Source of the DNA: Streptomyces sp. NBC_01314 | GTDB taxonomy: Bacteria; Actinomycetota; Actinomycetes; Streptomycetales; Streptomycetaceae | Length of the DNA stretch: 64,000 nt | NCBI RefSeq assembly: GCF_041435215.1 | Contig: NZ_CP108394.1 | Span: 7,874,001 to 7,938,000, forward strand | Direction of reading: 5' to 3' | Shown: piece by piece, positions 34,889-44,086 of the stretch | Layout of the letters: each line of letters starts with the position of its first letter | Numbering within the stretch: the stretch's first letter is position 1 | Program-made: the position numbers and the translations under genes | The notes under the pieces: generated by a model | Databases searched by the model: none | Seen by the model: only the letters and a program-made list of their open reading frames with translations | What the model was told of the DNA's origin: nothing

Positions 34889-37441
34889 TCAGGACACCGT
34901 CAGCAACGCCCGTGCGACCTGCGGGAATTCCCCCTTCGGATGGTCACGGAAGAGAGGTTCCGTGCCGAAGAGGACCGCGTTCGGGCCGCTGACCACGGAT
35001 GGCAGGCCCGCCGCCGCCGCCGGTCCGCCGGTGCCGTCGTCCAGCGGCCGCCAGTGCCCGGAGACCAGCGGGTTCCCGGTGCCGTACGACTGCTCCACGG
35101 TGACACCGCCGCCGAGATCGGTGAACCATACGGGCGCGTAGACGAAGCTGTGATCAGGCGCGCCGCCGGTCACCGCGCCACCCGAATTCACCACGCGCAC
35201 CACGCCGTTGGCGTCCCCGTTGCCCTCCACCGCCGTCGCCTTCAGCTGCCCGGTGCCCGTGGCGAGCACCGCGCCGGTCGCGCCCCGGCCGACCAGTCCA
35301 TGGCCGGTGAGGAACCCCGTGAGGGCCGTACGGGCGGACGCGTTCAGACCGCCGTACGACAGCCCGGACGACACGAACAGCACATCGGCCTTCGACCAGT
35401 CGAAGCCCGCGTTGAGTACGGCCGTCGACACCGGCACCACGTCGAAGTTCATCTCACGCAGCGCGAACAACTCGCCCGCCGTGACGGCCGCGGCCACGCG
35501 GACCCGGTGCAGAGGCGCGCCCCTGACGGTCCTGGTCGCGTCGAAGGCCACGTCGTACGACCGGGCGAGCGCCTCCGCCCTCCGTCGCGCCGACGACGGC
35601 ACGAGCGCGCTGCCGTCGGCCGCCTGCCGTACCGGGACCCCTGCCGTGAGCAGGGCGTTGAGGGCGGCGATCTCCTGCGGGGAGTCCAGGCGCAGGCGCA
35701 GGTCGCCGCGCGGGGCGACGTAGCCGACGCGGGCCGCCGCCCGCACCGGGCGGGTGGGGACGGACGACGGACGGCCGCTCTCGACGCCCACCACACTCGC
35801 GCCCCAGAGCCGCCCCAGGCTCCAACCGGAGATGTCGTACATCACCGAGACCTTGTCGCTGATGTCCCGCCCGTCGGCGAGCAGCACGTTGGCAAGCCCA
35901 CGCTTGGGCTGGCGCATGTCGACGACGTACGAGCCCTTCGCGTACGACCGCCCACCGAGCCGGAATGAGTGGGTCGCGCGCGTCACGCGTACGTCGTTGG
36001 CGAGCAGGTGGTCGACGAGCCGCGCGGCGGCCGTGGCGGACCGCTGGGCGCTGCCCGCCGGGATGACGTACGCGCGGGGGAACTCGGCCGTGTAGACGTC
36101 CTCGGGACCGATGCCGGGCACCCCGGGGACGGTCTCCTCGGAGACCGGGACCTGGGCGGCGCCCGTGGCACCGCGCCGGAAGACCTCGATCTGGTCGGCG
36201 ATGAGCGAGGCCCGCTCCTCCCGCACGAAGTCGAGGGTCGCGCGCAGGGCCGCTCCCGCCACGTCCACGTTGACGGCGGAGCGGCGGCGCAGTTCGCCGA
36301 CCGGCAGCGACTCGTACGCCGCGTTGTTCACCTGGAGCGGGATCTCCACAGTGTGGGCGGCGACCGTGCCGTGGAAGGCCGCGTACTGCGGGGTGAAGAT
36401 GGGCGGCCAGTCGTCCCAGCCCTCCTCCGAGTCGCGGAACGGGATCTGGGCCGGCTCGACACCGTCCTTCGCGGGCGTGTAGCCGAGGCCGTTGACGGCG
36501 GACTCCATGCCGAGGGCGTTGGCGTAGGTGTTCTTGAGGAAGAGGTCGTACTCGTAGTTCTCGCCGTGCGGGGGAGTGGTCGGCTCGATGAGCGTGCCGT
36601 TGACGTATCCGTGCAGGTCGAGCATCACGGCCGGCTGTTTGTCGATCTGGATCTGCCGCATCGCCCGAACCTCGGGCTGCGACGCGGTGACGAAGTCCCG
36701 GTTCATGTCGAAGCCGCCCGCGTTCGTGCGGGTTCCCGCGATCCGGCCGTCCGGGTTGGCGGTGATGTTGAAGTACAGCCGGGAGTGGACGAGGAGGTCC
36801 TTCGTCTCTGTGTCGCTCGCCGTCGCCAGCCGCTCGATGAGCTTCAGGGACGCGTCCGTGCCCTCCCACTCGTTGCCGTGGATGTTGTTGTTGAAGAAGA
36901 CGGGCGTCTTGTACGACTTCTTGACGGTCCGGTCCTTGGCCGCCAACTGGGGTGCGCTCTCGATGAGTTCACGCATACGGGCCTGATCGCGGGCCTGGCG
37001 CGCGGTCTCCGGGGCGGTCACGGTGACGAGGTAGAGCCGGTGACCGCCGGCCGACCGCCCGGCGATCTCCACACTCACCCGCTCGCCGAGGCCCTGGAGG
37101 GCGTTCAGCTTCGGGGCGATGGCGTGGTACGGGGTGAGGCCGAGCTTGATGGACTTGTCGCCGGGGTTCTCCGGGTCGGGGGAGAGGACCTGCTCGCGGG
37201 GGTAACCGCGACCGGAATCTGCCGCGTCGGCGAGGTCGGCGACCGGCGCGGTGAGCGCCCGCCGGGCCGCGCTCGCGGGGGCCTGGGCGGCGCCCTGCGG
37301 GAGCGCCGAGCCCTCCCGGACCGGCGGCTTCGGGTCGGCGGCGCCCGCGGGGTGCGGGGCGATCAGGAGCGACCCCGTGGTGACGGTGACGGCGGCGACG
37401 CTGAACAGTGCGGATCTCGGGCCGGGTCTCGGCGGACGCAC
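34889..37441 (-). CDS. Secreted M14-family zinc carboxypeptidase
   Basis: I use the GTG at 37441 (850 residues): GGAGGTAGC precedes it and the protein then begins with a signal peptide (RSALFSVAAVTVTTGSLLIA, cleavage near AGA-ADP). The M14 domain covers about 100-420. Zinc ligands are His188 and Glu191 in HGNEWEG plus the histidine of VEIPL's partner region DLHGYVNGTL or HTVEIP; the glutamate of HTVEIPLQ is the likely general base. The second half (about 450-850) contains strand-rich segments including a region like a glutamine amidotransferase-type flavodoxin fold (WSKADVLFVSSGLSYG). It is predicted to trim peptides outside the cell. Confidence 0.85.
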   Translation of the reverse strand: MRPPRPGPRSALFSVAAVTVTTGSLLIAPHPAGAADPKPPVREGSALPQGAAQAPASAARRALTAPVADLADAADSGRGYPREQVLSPDPENPGDKSIKLGLTPYHAIAPKLNALQGLGERVSVEIAGRSAGGHRLYLVTVTAPETARQARDQARMRELIESAPQLAAKDRTVKKSYKTPVFFNNNIHGNEWEGTDASLKLIERLATASDTETKDLLVHSRLYFNITANPDGRIAGTRTNAGGFDMNRDFVTASQPEVRAMRQIQIDKQPAVMLDLHGYVNGTLIEPTTPPHGENYEYDLFLKNTYANALGMESAVNGLGYTPAKDGVEPAQIPFRDSEEGWDDWPPIFTPQYAAFHGTVAAHTVEIPLQVNNAAYESLPVGELRRRSAVNVDVAGAALRATLDFVREERASLIADQIEVFRRGATGAAQVPVSEETVPGVPGIGPEDVYTAEFPRAYVIPAGSAQRSATAAARLVDHLLANDVRVTRATHSFRLGGRSYAKGSYVVDMRQPKRGLANVLLADGRDISDKVSVMYDISGWSLGRLWGASVVGVESGRPSSVPTRPVRAAARVGYVAPRGDLRLRLDSPQEIAALNALLTAGVPVRQAADGSALVPSSARRRAEALARSYDVAFDATRTVRGAPLHRVRVAAAVTAGELFALREMNFDVVPVSTAVLNAGFDWSKADVLFVSSGLSYGGLNASARTALTGFLTGHGLVGRGATGAVLATGTGQLKATAVEGNGDANGVVRVVNSGGAVTGGAPDHSFVYAPVWFTDLGGGVTVEQSYGTGNPLVSGHWRPLDDGTGGPAAAAGLPSVVSGPNAVLFGTEPLFRDHPKGEFPQVARALLTVS

Positions 37442-37799
37442 GCTACCTCCTGGAGTGGGGTTCCTCGGATGTGCCGGTGCGGGTGTCGACTGCGGGTGAT
37501 GACTGGGGAGTTGACTGCGGGAGTTGAGTTGACTGCGGGTGGTCGACCACAGGTGGTCTACCTGTTCGACTCCCGGGCAACAAGAGGGCGCAGGCATCAC
37601 GACCGCCTCGATCGCCCCCACTTCGTCCCCTCGATCACCTTGTATCCGGCGCCGGAACCCGTCGGTGGCAGACCGCGTACCCCCTGGAGGAGCTTCGCCG
37701 GTGCGCGGCCGCGTTACCTAAAAGCTAAAGCTTCTTGCCTAAGACCTTTAGGAAATCGCATAATCGATCTCGTCGAGTGAGTCGAGTGAAAGGACGGCC
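37442..37799. promoter_or_regulatory. Divergent intergenic region with repeats and a TetR operator candidate
   Basis: Nothing coding is supported. GACTGCGGG occurs three times between about 37488 and 37539, twice within GTTGACTGCGGG. Nearer the TetR gene an AT-rich stretch (37717-37760) contains CCTAA (37738-37742) and TTAGG (37748-37752) as an inverted repeat, with a related CCTAAA just upstream. This is the likely TetR binding and promoter area. Confidence 0.5.
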
Positions 37800-38378
37800 A
37801 TGGCGCGTGCAGGGCTCACCCCGGACCGCCTCGCCCGGGCGGGAGCGGAGCTGGCCGACGAGATCGGCTTCGACGAGGTCACCGTCTCGGAACTCGCCCG
37901 ACGCTTCGACGTCAAGGTCGCGAGCCTGTACTCGCACATGCGGAACTCCCAGGACCTCAAGACCCGGATCGCCCTGCTCGCCCTGGAGGAGCTGGCCGAC
38001 CGGGGCACCGCCGCGCTCGCCGGACGAGCCGGCAAGGACGCGCTGGCGGCGCTGGGGAACGTGTACCGCGACTACGCCCGCGCCCACCCCGGCCGCTACG
38101 CGGCGGCCCAGCTGAGACTGGACCCCCAGGTGGCCGCGGCGAGCGCGGGCGGCAGGCACTCGCAGATGACGAGGGCGATCCTGCGCGGCTACGACCTCAC
38201 CGAGCCGGACCGGACGCACGCCGTCCGGCTCCTCGGCAGCGTCTTCCACGGCTACGTCAGCCTGGAGTCGGCGGGCGGCTTCAGCCACAGCGCCCCCGAC
38301 TCGCAGCAGAGCTGGGACCGCATCCTCGACGCCCTCGACGCCCTGCTGCGCAACTGGCCGACCTCTGCCCCCAGTTGA
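37800..38378 (+). CDS. TetR-family regulator with WHG-type C-terminal domain
   Basis: The 192-residue protein has an N-terminal helix-turn-helix (LADEIGFDEVTVSELARRFDVKVASLYSHM) where the recognition helix ends in SLYSH. The C-terminal ligand-binding part (about 80-185) includes YRDYARAHPGRYAAAQ and LLGSVFHGYVSLES, resembling the TetR_C WHG group. GAAAGGACGGCC precedes the ATG. The SGNH hydrolase gene follows 62 bases later on the same strand and may be co-transcribed. Confidence 0.9.
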   Translation: MARAGLTPDRLARAGAELADEIGFDEVTVSELARRFDVKVASLYSHMRNSQDLKTRIALLALEELADRGTAALAGRAGKDALAALGNVYRDYARAHPGRYAAAQLRLDPQVAAASAGGRHSQMTRAILRGYDLTEPDRTHAVRLLGSVFHGYVSLESAGGFSHSAPDSQQSWDRILDALDALLRNWPTSAPS

Positions 38379-38440
38379 CCGCCGGGCGCCCACGCCACCA
38401 ACCGCCGGACAATCCACCCCACCGATCGTCAGGTTGAGCC

Positions 38441-39661
38441 ATGCCCACGAATTCCTCGGTACCCACGAACCCCTCGGTCCCCACAAACCCTTCGGTCCCC
38501 CACTGGATCACCATCCCCCTCACCGCCGACCTCCTGCGCGGCGCCCTGGAGTTGGAGCGCACCGAGCACGGAGTGCTGCCCCACCGGCTGCCGGCCCGGG
38601 CCCGCGCCCAGTGCGCCGACCCGCAGCTGGCCGTGGTCGAGTCGCAGCCCTCCGGCGTACGACTGGTCTTCCGCACCCGCGCCACCGCCGTCGAACTGGA
38701 CGCCCTGCGCACCAAGCGGACCTATGTGGGCGCCCCGCCCCGCCCGGACGGCCTGTACGACCTCCTCGTCGACGGCCGGCTGACCGCCAGGGCGAGCGTG
38801 CCGGACGGCAACACCATCACCGTCGACATGACCGACGGAACGTCGGAGCACCGCCCGGGCCCGCCCGGCACCGTGACCTTCACGGACCTCCCCGCCGGCC
38901 TCAAGACGATCGAGATCTGGCTCCCGCACAACGAGACCACCGAACTCGTCGCCCTGCGCACCGACGCCCCCGTCGAGCCCGCCCCGGATCCGGGCCGCAG
39001 GGTCTGGCTGCACCACGGCAGCTCGATCAGCCACGGCTCCGACGCCGCCGGTCCCACCGAGATCTGGCCCGCCCACGCCGCGTCCCTGGGCGGCGTCGAG
39101 CTGATCAACCTGGGCCTCGGCGGCAGCGCCCTCCTGGACCTCTTCACCGCCCGCGCCATGCGGGACACCCCCGCCGACCTGATCAGCGTCAAGATCGGCA
39201 TCAACCTCGTGAACCACGACGTGATGCGGCTGCGCGCCTTCACCTCCGCCGTCCACGGCTTCCTCGACACGATCCGTGACGGCCACCCCACCGCCCCGCT
39301 CCTCGTCGTCTCCCCGATCCTCTGCCCCATCCACGAGGACACCCCCGGCCCCAGCGCCCCCGACCTCACCGGCCTCGCCGAGGGCCGCCTCCGCTTCAAA
39401 GCCATGGGCGACCCGGACGACCCCACCCCCGGCAAGCTGACCCTCCGAGTCATCCGCGACGAACTCTCGGCGATCGTGGCCCAGCGCTCTCCCGAAGACC
39501 CCAACCTCCACTACCTCGACGGCCTCGCCCTCTACGGCGAGTCCGAGGCCACCACCCTCCCGCTCCCGGACGACCTGCACCCGGACGCCGAGACCCACCT
39601 TCAGATCGGCAGGCGTTTCGCGGAGCTGGCCTTTGAAGGAGAGGGTGCCTTCACCCCGTAA
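38441..39661 (+). CDS. SGNH/GDSL-family hydrolase with N-terminal repeat
   Basis: The 406-residue enzyme has a jelly-roll-like N-terminal half (about 25-180) and an SGNH hydrolase half (about 185-400). Block I is HHGSSISHGSDA (Ser nucleophile in GSSIS), block II NLGLGGSALL, block III GINLVNHD and block V DDLHPDAETH. It lacks a signal peptide and probably acts on an esterified sugar or lipid. The first 20 residues are three PTN(S/P)SV units encoded by an 18-base tandem repeat. The ribosome site is weak (AGGTTGA). Confidence 0.85.
   Translation: MPTNSSVPTNPSVPTNPSVPHWITIPLTADLLRGALELERTEHGVLPHRLPARARAQCADPQLAVVESQPSGVRLVFRTRATAVELDALRTKRTYVGAPPRPDGLYDLLVDGRLTARASVPDGNTITVDMTDGTSEHRPGPPGTVTFTDLPAGLKTIEIWLPHNETTELVALRTDAPVEPAPDPGRRVWLHHGSSISHGSDAAGPTEIWPAHAASLGGVELINLGLGGSALLDLFTARAMRDTPADLISVKIGINLVNHDVMRLRAFTSAVHGFLDTIRDGHPTAPLLVVSPILCPIHEDTPGPSAPDLTGLAEGRLRFKAMGDPDDPTPGKLTLRVIRDELSAIVAQRSPEDPNLHYLDGLALYGESEATTLPLPDDLHPDAETHLQIGRRFAELAFEGEGAFTP
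38444..38497 (+). repeat. Three tandem 18-base units at the start of the SGNH gene
   Basis: CCCACGAATTCCTCGGTA is followed by two variants of the same length at 38462 and 38480. Each encodes PTNxSV, so copy-number change keeps the frame and only lengthens the N-terminus. Confidence 0.9.
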
Positions 39662-39727
39662 GGGGCGCGGGGCTGTTGCGATGTGCGGCTCCGCTCGCCT
39701 GGGCCCGACCAGCCCCACACAACCGCA
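39662..39727. repeat. Interspersed intergenic repeat, copy 1 of 3
   Basis: The core TGTGCGGCTCCG followed by GACCAGCCCC recurs at 47287-47352 and 61100-61166. The ends (GGGGCT and AGCCCC) are complementary. It starts at the stop codon of the SGNH gene, in front of a convergent gene. Confidence 0.8.
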
Positions 39728-39753
39728 TGCGGACAACCCACCTCGGACCGTTC

Positions 39754-41448
39754 CTAAAGACTGAGCGGGAGTGAGTCCTGTTGCCAGAAATCATGCTCAG
39801 CCGAACGCCCCGGACGGTGCTGGGCGTTCTGGTTGCCCGCGTTCGCTCCGCGTCCGGGCGGCACGGATCGTGTCCGTGGTCCGGGAATGCGGGGGCGGGT
39901 TCCCTCACGCCCAAGGACGCCTGGCCCGGCCTGGACGGTCCGATGCCCCGCACGATCGCTCTGGTCGTGTGGGGGCGGTGCCGTCCGTCGCCGGATCGGG
40001 TGTCCCTGGGCGCGCCTTCCGATCGCCACGGCAGCTGCCTCGTGGCGAGTGGTTGTGCGGGTTGTGGTGGTGAGGGGTTTCTGCCAGTGCTGGGCACCCC
40101 ACCGGCTGGTGTAGGCCGGATCGACGGCGATGACCGAGATCCCCGTCTGATCGGCCATCGAAGCCAGCCGGGCACGGAGCTTGCCAGTGGGCATGCCGGA
40201 GATGAGCCGGCGGAAGCGTGTGCGGCGGCCGTGTTTCTCTCGGGTCTTCTCCGCGGCGAAGTCCAGGTCCTCCACCGCGATCGCCTTCACACCACAGTCG
40301 CGGGCCCAGTGCAGCAGTCGGGTGAGGGCGTGGCGGACCTGGGCGTCGCGGTGGTCGGCGGTGCCGGTCAGGTCGTAGAAGAAGCGGCGCGGGCTGCCGG
40401 TGGGGTTGCCATGGGTGTCCAGGCGCCAGGCGGCAAGGTGGTCGGCGTTCATGTCGACGCCGATCACCCCATGGGCGAGCGCGGCCTCCAGCGGGAGGGC
40501 GGGGGTGGGCGTGAGCTGCCAGGACGCGGTCAGGTACCAGCGGTCCCGGCCGGTATCGAGGTGGATGCGGTAGGCGATGGCCCGGTTGGCCGCGACGCGG
40601 TCGGCCCACTCGCCGCCCCGGTGCGCGAACGCGACCCGGCACGCCAGGACATAGCGGCCGTGCGGGGCGTTCGCCAAATGCGCCAGCGGCGCGGGGAGTT
40701 TGATGCTCGCCTCGCCGTCGGGGCTGATGCGGATGGTCTCGTTGCCGTAGCGCTTGCCGGACTCCCCGTCCGCCTGGCAGAACCAGCGCTCCGCCTCCCA
40801 CCGCCCCCGCCACTGCGACTCCGTGAGCTGGGCCCCCTCCAGGTGGTGCCGGGTACGGGCCAGACGCTTGCCACCGCGCACGACGTGCACGATGCCGGCC
40901 TCACGGTCGGCCCGCGCGACCGTCAGCCGGTCCTCAAGCACCCGCAGCCGCCGCGACTTCGCGTGCCACTCCCGCCGGGACCGGTAACCCCCAGGCGCCT
41001 TCTTCGTCCCCTTCTGCCCGACCGGCAGGGACAACCGGTCCTCGATGGTGCGGACACCGGCTTCCAGGTTCTGGATGTGCGCGAGCTGGCAGCGCCGGGC
41101 CAGCGCCCACTGGTCGTGCGTGGCCTTGGTGATGCTGCCCGCCCACCGTGACGACGACAGCGGCGTCAGCTCCCGCTTACGCACCGCCCACGTCTCACCG
41201 GAATGCGACAGGCCGTCCCGGCACCGTGTCCTGAGGTCCTTCGAGGCCAGCGACCCCAGATGCGCGCCCACCAGACGCAGCACCTTCTCATCACCGGGCG
41301 TCAGCTGCTTCAGGCGGGTCCGAACAGCCACACCGCTCGGACCGGACGCGACGAGCGGCGACGCGATGCTCCTCAGCCCACCCACCCCGTCACCCCCGCC
41401 CGATGCCACCCGAAGACCCCGTCGCCCTGGGAAACGAGCAGCACTCAT
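39754..41448 (-). mobile_element. TnpB-related protein gene of the IS200/IS605 group, without TnpA
   Basis: The product (564 residues from the ATG at 41448; a GTG lies nine bases upstream) is a TnpB-related RuvC-fold protein. The catalytic aspartate is in GVIGVDMNADHLAAW and the glutamate in IAVEDLDF. The C-terminal zinc finger of true TnpB is absent: after DPAYTSRWGAQHW there are no CxxC pairs, and the usual final catalytic aspartate region reads TTRHEAAAVAIGRR. This matches the 'accessory TnpB-related' group. No TnpA transposase is nearby, so the element is immobile or moves in trans. The C-terminal 80 residues are Pro/Arg-rich. A guide RNA from the 3' end near 39700-39760 is possible but not shown. 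Confidence 0.8.
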
Positions 41449-41617
41449 GAAGGTCACGCATTCGACGGAGGAACGTCAGTTCACCACCGAGAACCGACCC
41501 CACGGCCGAGGTACACGAAACGACACAGCCCACCCACACTCACTCCCGCCCACCAGAACGCTCTTGAACGCACTCCAACGCCAGCAGTTCCAAACCCCCT
41601 TCAGTAAAGTTCGTCTC

Positions 41618-42442
41618 ATGCGCGATCTAGGGGTGGGTTTCCAGTACCTCGTCCAGGGCCAACGCTGGGTGGCCCGGCACGGGAAGCAGTACGGCTTCGG
41701 CCTGATCCCAGGCCTGATCACACTCGTCCTCTACCTCGGCGCCCTGGTGGCACTCGCCGTCTGGGGCCCGGACTTCGTCACCTGGGCCACCCCCTTCGCG
41801 GACGACTGGTCCAGCCCCTGGCCGGGCCTCTTCCGCGGCTTCCTCACCGCCGTCCTGTTCGCGCTCGCCCTGGCCCTCGCGGTCATCACCTTCACCGCCG
41901 TGACCCTCCTCATCGGCCAGCCCTTCTACGAGAACCTCTCGGAGAAGGTCGACCGGGACGTCTCACCGGACGGCTCCGCACCGGAGTCCGACCTGCCGCT
42001 GTGGCAGGAGTTGTGGATCTCCGGCCGGGACAGCCTCCGTGTCGTCGGGCGGGCGCTCCTGTGGGCCGTCCTGCTCTTCGGCCTCGGCTTCGTCCCGTTC
42101 ATCGGCCAGACCGTCGTCCCCGTGGTCGGCTTCTTCGTGACCGGCTTCTTCCTCACCGAGGAACTGACCGCCGTCGCCCTCCAGCGCCGCAGCGTCGAAC
42201 TCCGCGACCGCCTCGCCCTCCTGCGCTCCCGCAAGATGCTCATCTGGGGCTTCGGCACCCCGCTGGCCCTCTCCTTCCTGGTGCCGTTCGTCGCCGTCTT
42301 CCTGATGCCGGGCGCGGTCGCGGGCGCCACCCTCATGGCCCGCGACCTGCTCGGCGAGGAGACGACCGACGAGGACGAGCGGAACCACGCCCCCGTCGGC
42401 CACCCGAACCCCATGTTCCGCAAGCCCGAGGTCGGCGCCTGA
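41618..42442 (+). CDS. EI24/CysZ-like membrane protein
   Basis: The 274-residue protein begins MRDLGVGFQYLVQGQRWVAR. Four to five hydrophobic segments are visible at about 30-55, 75-110, 150-190 and 215-245, with LLIGQPFYENLSEKVD, a conserved EI24 loop, after the second. The family includes CysZ sulfate transporters. Function here is unproven. The frame is open back to 41447, but family members start at MRDLG. No ribosome site is visible, and TAAAGT at 41605-41610 could be a -10 element for a nearly leaderless transcript. A 6-bp hairpin (42474-42489) follows. Confidence 0.8.
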   Translation: MRDLGVGFQYLVQGQRWVARHGKQYGFGLIPGLITLVLYLGALVALAVWGPDFVTWATPFADDWSSPWPGLFRGFLTAVLFALALALAVITFTAVTLLIGQPFYENLSEKVDRDVSPDGSAPESDLPLWQELWISGRDSLRVVGRALLWAVLLFGLGFVPFIGQTVVPVVGFFVTGFFLTEELTAVALQRRSVELRDRLALLRSRKMLIWGFGTPLALSFLVPFVAVFLMPGAVAGATLMARDLLGEETTDEDERNHAPVGHPNPMFRKPEVGA

Positions 42443-42569
42443 ACCCCGGGCACTGGCACGCCTGACACGGCCCCAGGGGCGGCCCCCTGCCTCAGAGACG
42501 TGCAGTACCCCGGGCCGTCCGCTCTCGCGTCCTCGGCGGCGGCACGGATGCCGTCCGTGGCCCGATGGA

Positions 42570-43934
42570 TCACACGGTCGAGCCATTGACCGCCACGGTC
42601 ACGATCGCCCGCACCTGCGCGATGATGTCCAGCCGGTTGCGTACGAACTCGGGATCGGTGACCGTCCCGGTCGCCGGGTTCGTGTTGCCGGCGCCGAACT
42701 GCAGGACGGGCGTGTGCACATGCCCGCCCGGCAGGGAGGCGCCCAGCCCCAGCCGGTCGCGCAGGAGCGTCGCCCGGTAGGCGATCTCGTTGGAGAGGTA
42801 GTCGCCGCCGCCTCCGGCCCGCGCGGTCGATCCCGGCGTCGGTCCGTCAGGCCGTACGACCGCCGCCGTGCCGCCCGCCGGGATCTCGGTCACGCTCGTG
42901 TTGTCGTACACCGGGAAGCGGCCGGTGTTCGCGGCGATGATGTCCGCGTACGGCAGGGTCGTGGTCGTCCACTGGGGCTGGGTGGCGGGGTCGGTCACCG
43001 GGACGGTCCCGGTGCGGCCGATGTTGTCGTTGTCGGCGAAGCCGCCGCGCCAGGCCCCGTTGGTCCGCTCGACGTCGAAACGGCCCACCCGGCCCTGGCT
43101 GACGGTCGCGAAGAGGTCCACGCGCGGCAACTGCCGACGGAGGGTGCGCTCGACCGTGCCGTCGGCGAAGTCCTGCCAGCGGACGGGGAAGACGGCCGTC
43201 TCGATGCGCGCGGGTCCGTCGGCGGTCCGGATCACCGTTCCGTCGAGGGCGAGGGCCGTGGCCCCGGACGGGTTGGAGATCCGCACGTCCCGGTCCAGCG
43301 TGAACGGATCGAACCCGGTGACGAGAATCCGCTTCACGCCCTTGCCGCCCCGGGGATAGCGAAGAGAGTCCTGCCCGCGCGACGACCGCTCCAACTTGCC
43401 GAGCAACACGGCTCTCTGACGATCGGACAGTTCGAACTCCGGCTCCCATCCCCGTACTTCCCGCGTCATCCCCAACCGTGCCCAGTACAAGGGCCGGTCG
43501 TCGTCCCGGCTCAGATCACCGTCGGCCGACCCCCGCCCCTGCGCCCGGTCCACGGCCCGCGTCCACAACCGCGCACCCTGCCGTACGACGATCCGCTCGG
43601 CCTGCGCGTACGACCGCGCCCCGTCCAGCGCCCGCCCGAACCCCGGGGCCACGCTGTCGAATTCGGACCGCCGCAGGATCTCCTGAGGCACCGCCCGGTC
43701 GAGCCGCTGTTCCTCGACGGTGAGTGCCGCCGCCGAAGAGGCCGAGAGCGAGGCGGAGGCAGAAGTAGATGCGGAGGCAGAGGCGGAGGTGGGGGCGCAG
43801 AGACCGGCCAGCAGGGCTGCCAGTCCGATCGTCGCTCCGCGTGCGCGTGCGCGTGCGGGTGCGGGTGCGGGTGCGCGTCCGCGTAGAGAAGCCGGTCGGG
43901 AAGCCGGCGGGCGGGAAGTCAGCAGGGAGATCAA
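42570..43934 (-). CDS. Pyroglutamyl-peptidase I-like exported protein with Ser in place of the catalytic Cys
   Basis: I place the start at a TTG at 43934 with AAGGA upstream (454 residues); other starts lack support. An Arg/Ala/Pro-rich leader precedes a hydrophobic stretch (GATIGLAALLAGL) and a Ser/Ala-rich linker, so export is likely. The C15-like domain (about 200-450) has LVTGFDPFTLDRDVRISNPSG, SQGRVGRFDVERTN (the conserved glutamate) and GGHVHTPVLQFG (histidine). The position of the catalytic cysteine reads GDYLSNEIAY, with serine. It may be inactive or a serine variant. The 130-residue region before the domain is not assigned. Confidence 0.75.
   Translation of the reverse strand: MISLLTSRPPASRPASLRGRAPAPAPARARARGATIGLAALLAGLCAPTSASASASTSASASLSASSAAALTVEEQRLDRAVPQEILRRSEFDSVAPGFGRALDGARSYAQAERIVVRQGARLWTRAVDRAQGRGSADGDLSRDDDRPLYWARLGMTREVRGWEPEFELSDRQRAVLLGKLERSSRGQDSLRYPRGGKGVKRILVTGFDPFTLDRDVRISNPSGATALALDGTVIRTADGPARIETAVFPVRWQDFADGTVERTLRRQLPRVDLFATVSQGRVGRFDVERTNGAWRGGFADNDNIGRTGTVPVTDPATQPQWTTTTLPYADIIAANTGRFPVYDNTSVTEIPAGGTAAVVRPDGPTPGSTARAGGGGDYLSNEIAYRATLLRDRLGLGASLPGGHVHTPVLQFGAGNTNPATGTVTDPEFVRNRLDIIAQVRAIVTVAVNGSTV
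43725..43880. repeat. Low-complexity tracts in the exported peptidase-like gene
   Basis: A GAGGCGGAGGCAGA-type tract (about 43740-43790) encodes alternating Ser and Ala. A GCGTGC/GGGTGC tract (about 43833-43880) encodes alternating Ala with Arg or Pro. Both are simple repeats prone to length change. Confidence 0.75.
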
Positions 43935-44086
43935 GGGAGTTCGGGTCCTTCCGTCGCTGTCGTGCCGTGGGGGAGTCGCTCCGGACGGCGGCAGTATCGC
44001 GTGACGGAAGGGGCGCACGCCATGTTCGCCACCGGTACAAGCCGGTGGAAGCGCGATGTCCGGCCGCACGTCGCGAACGGCCGGCC

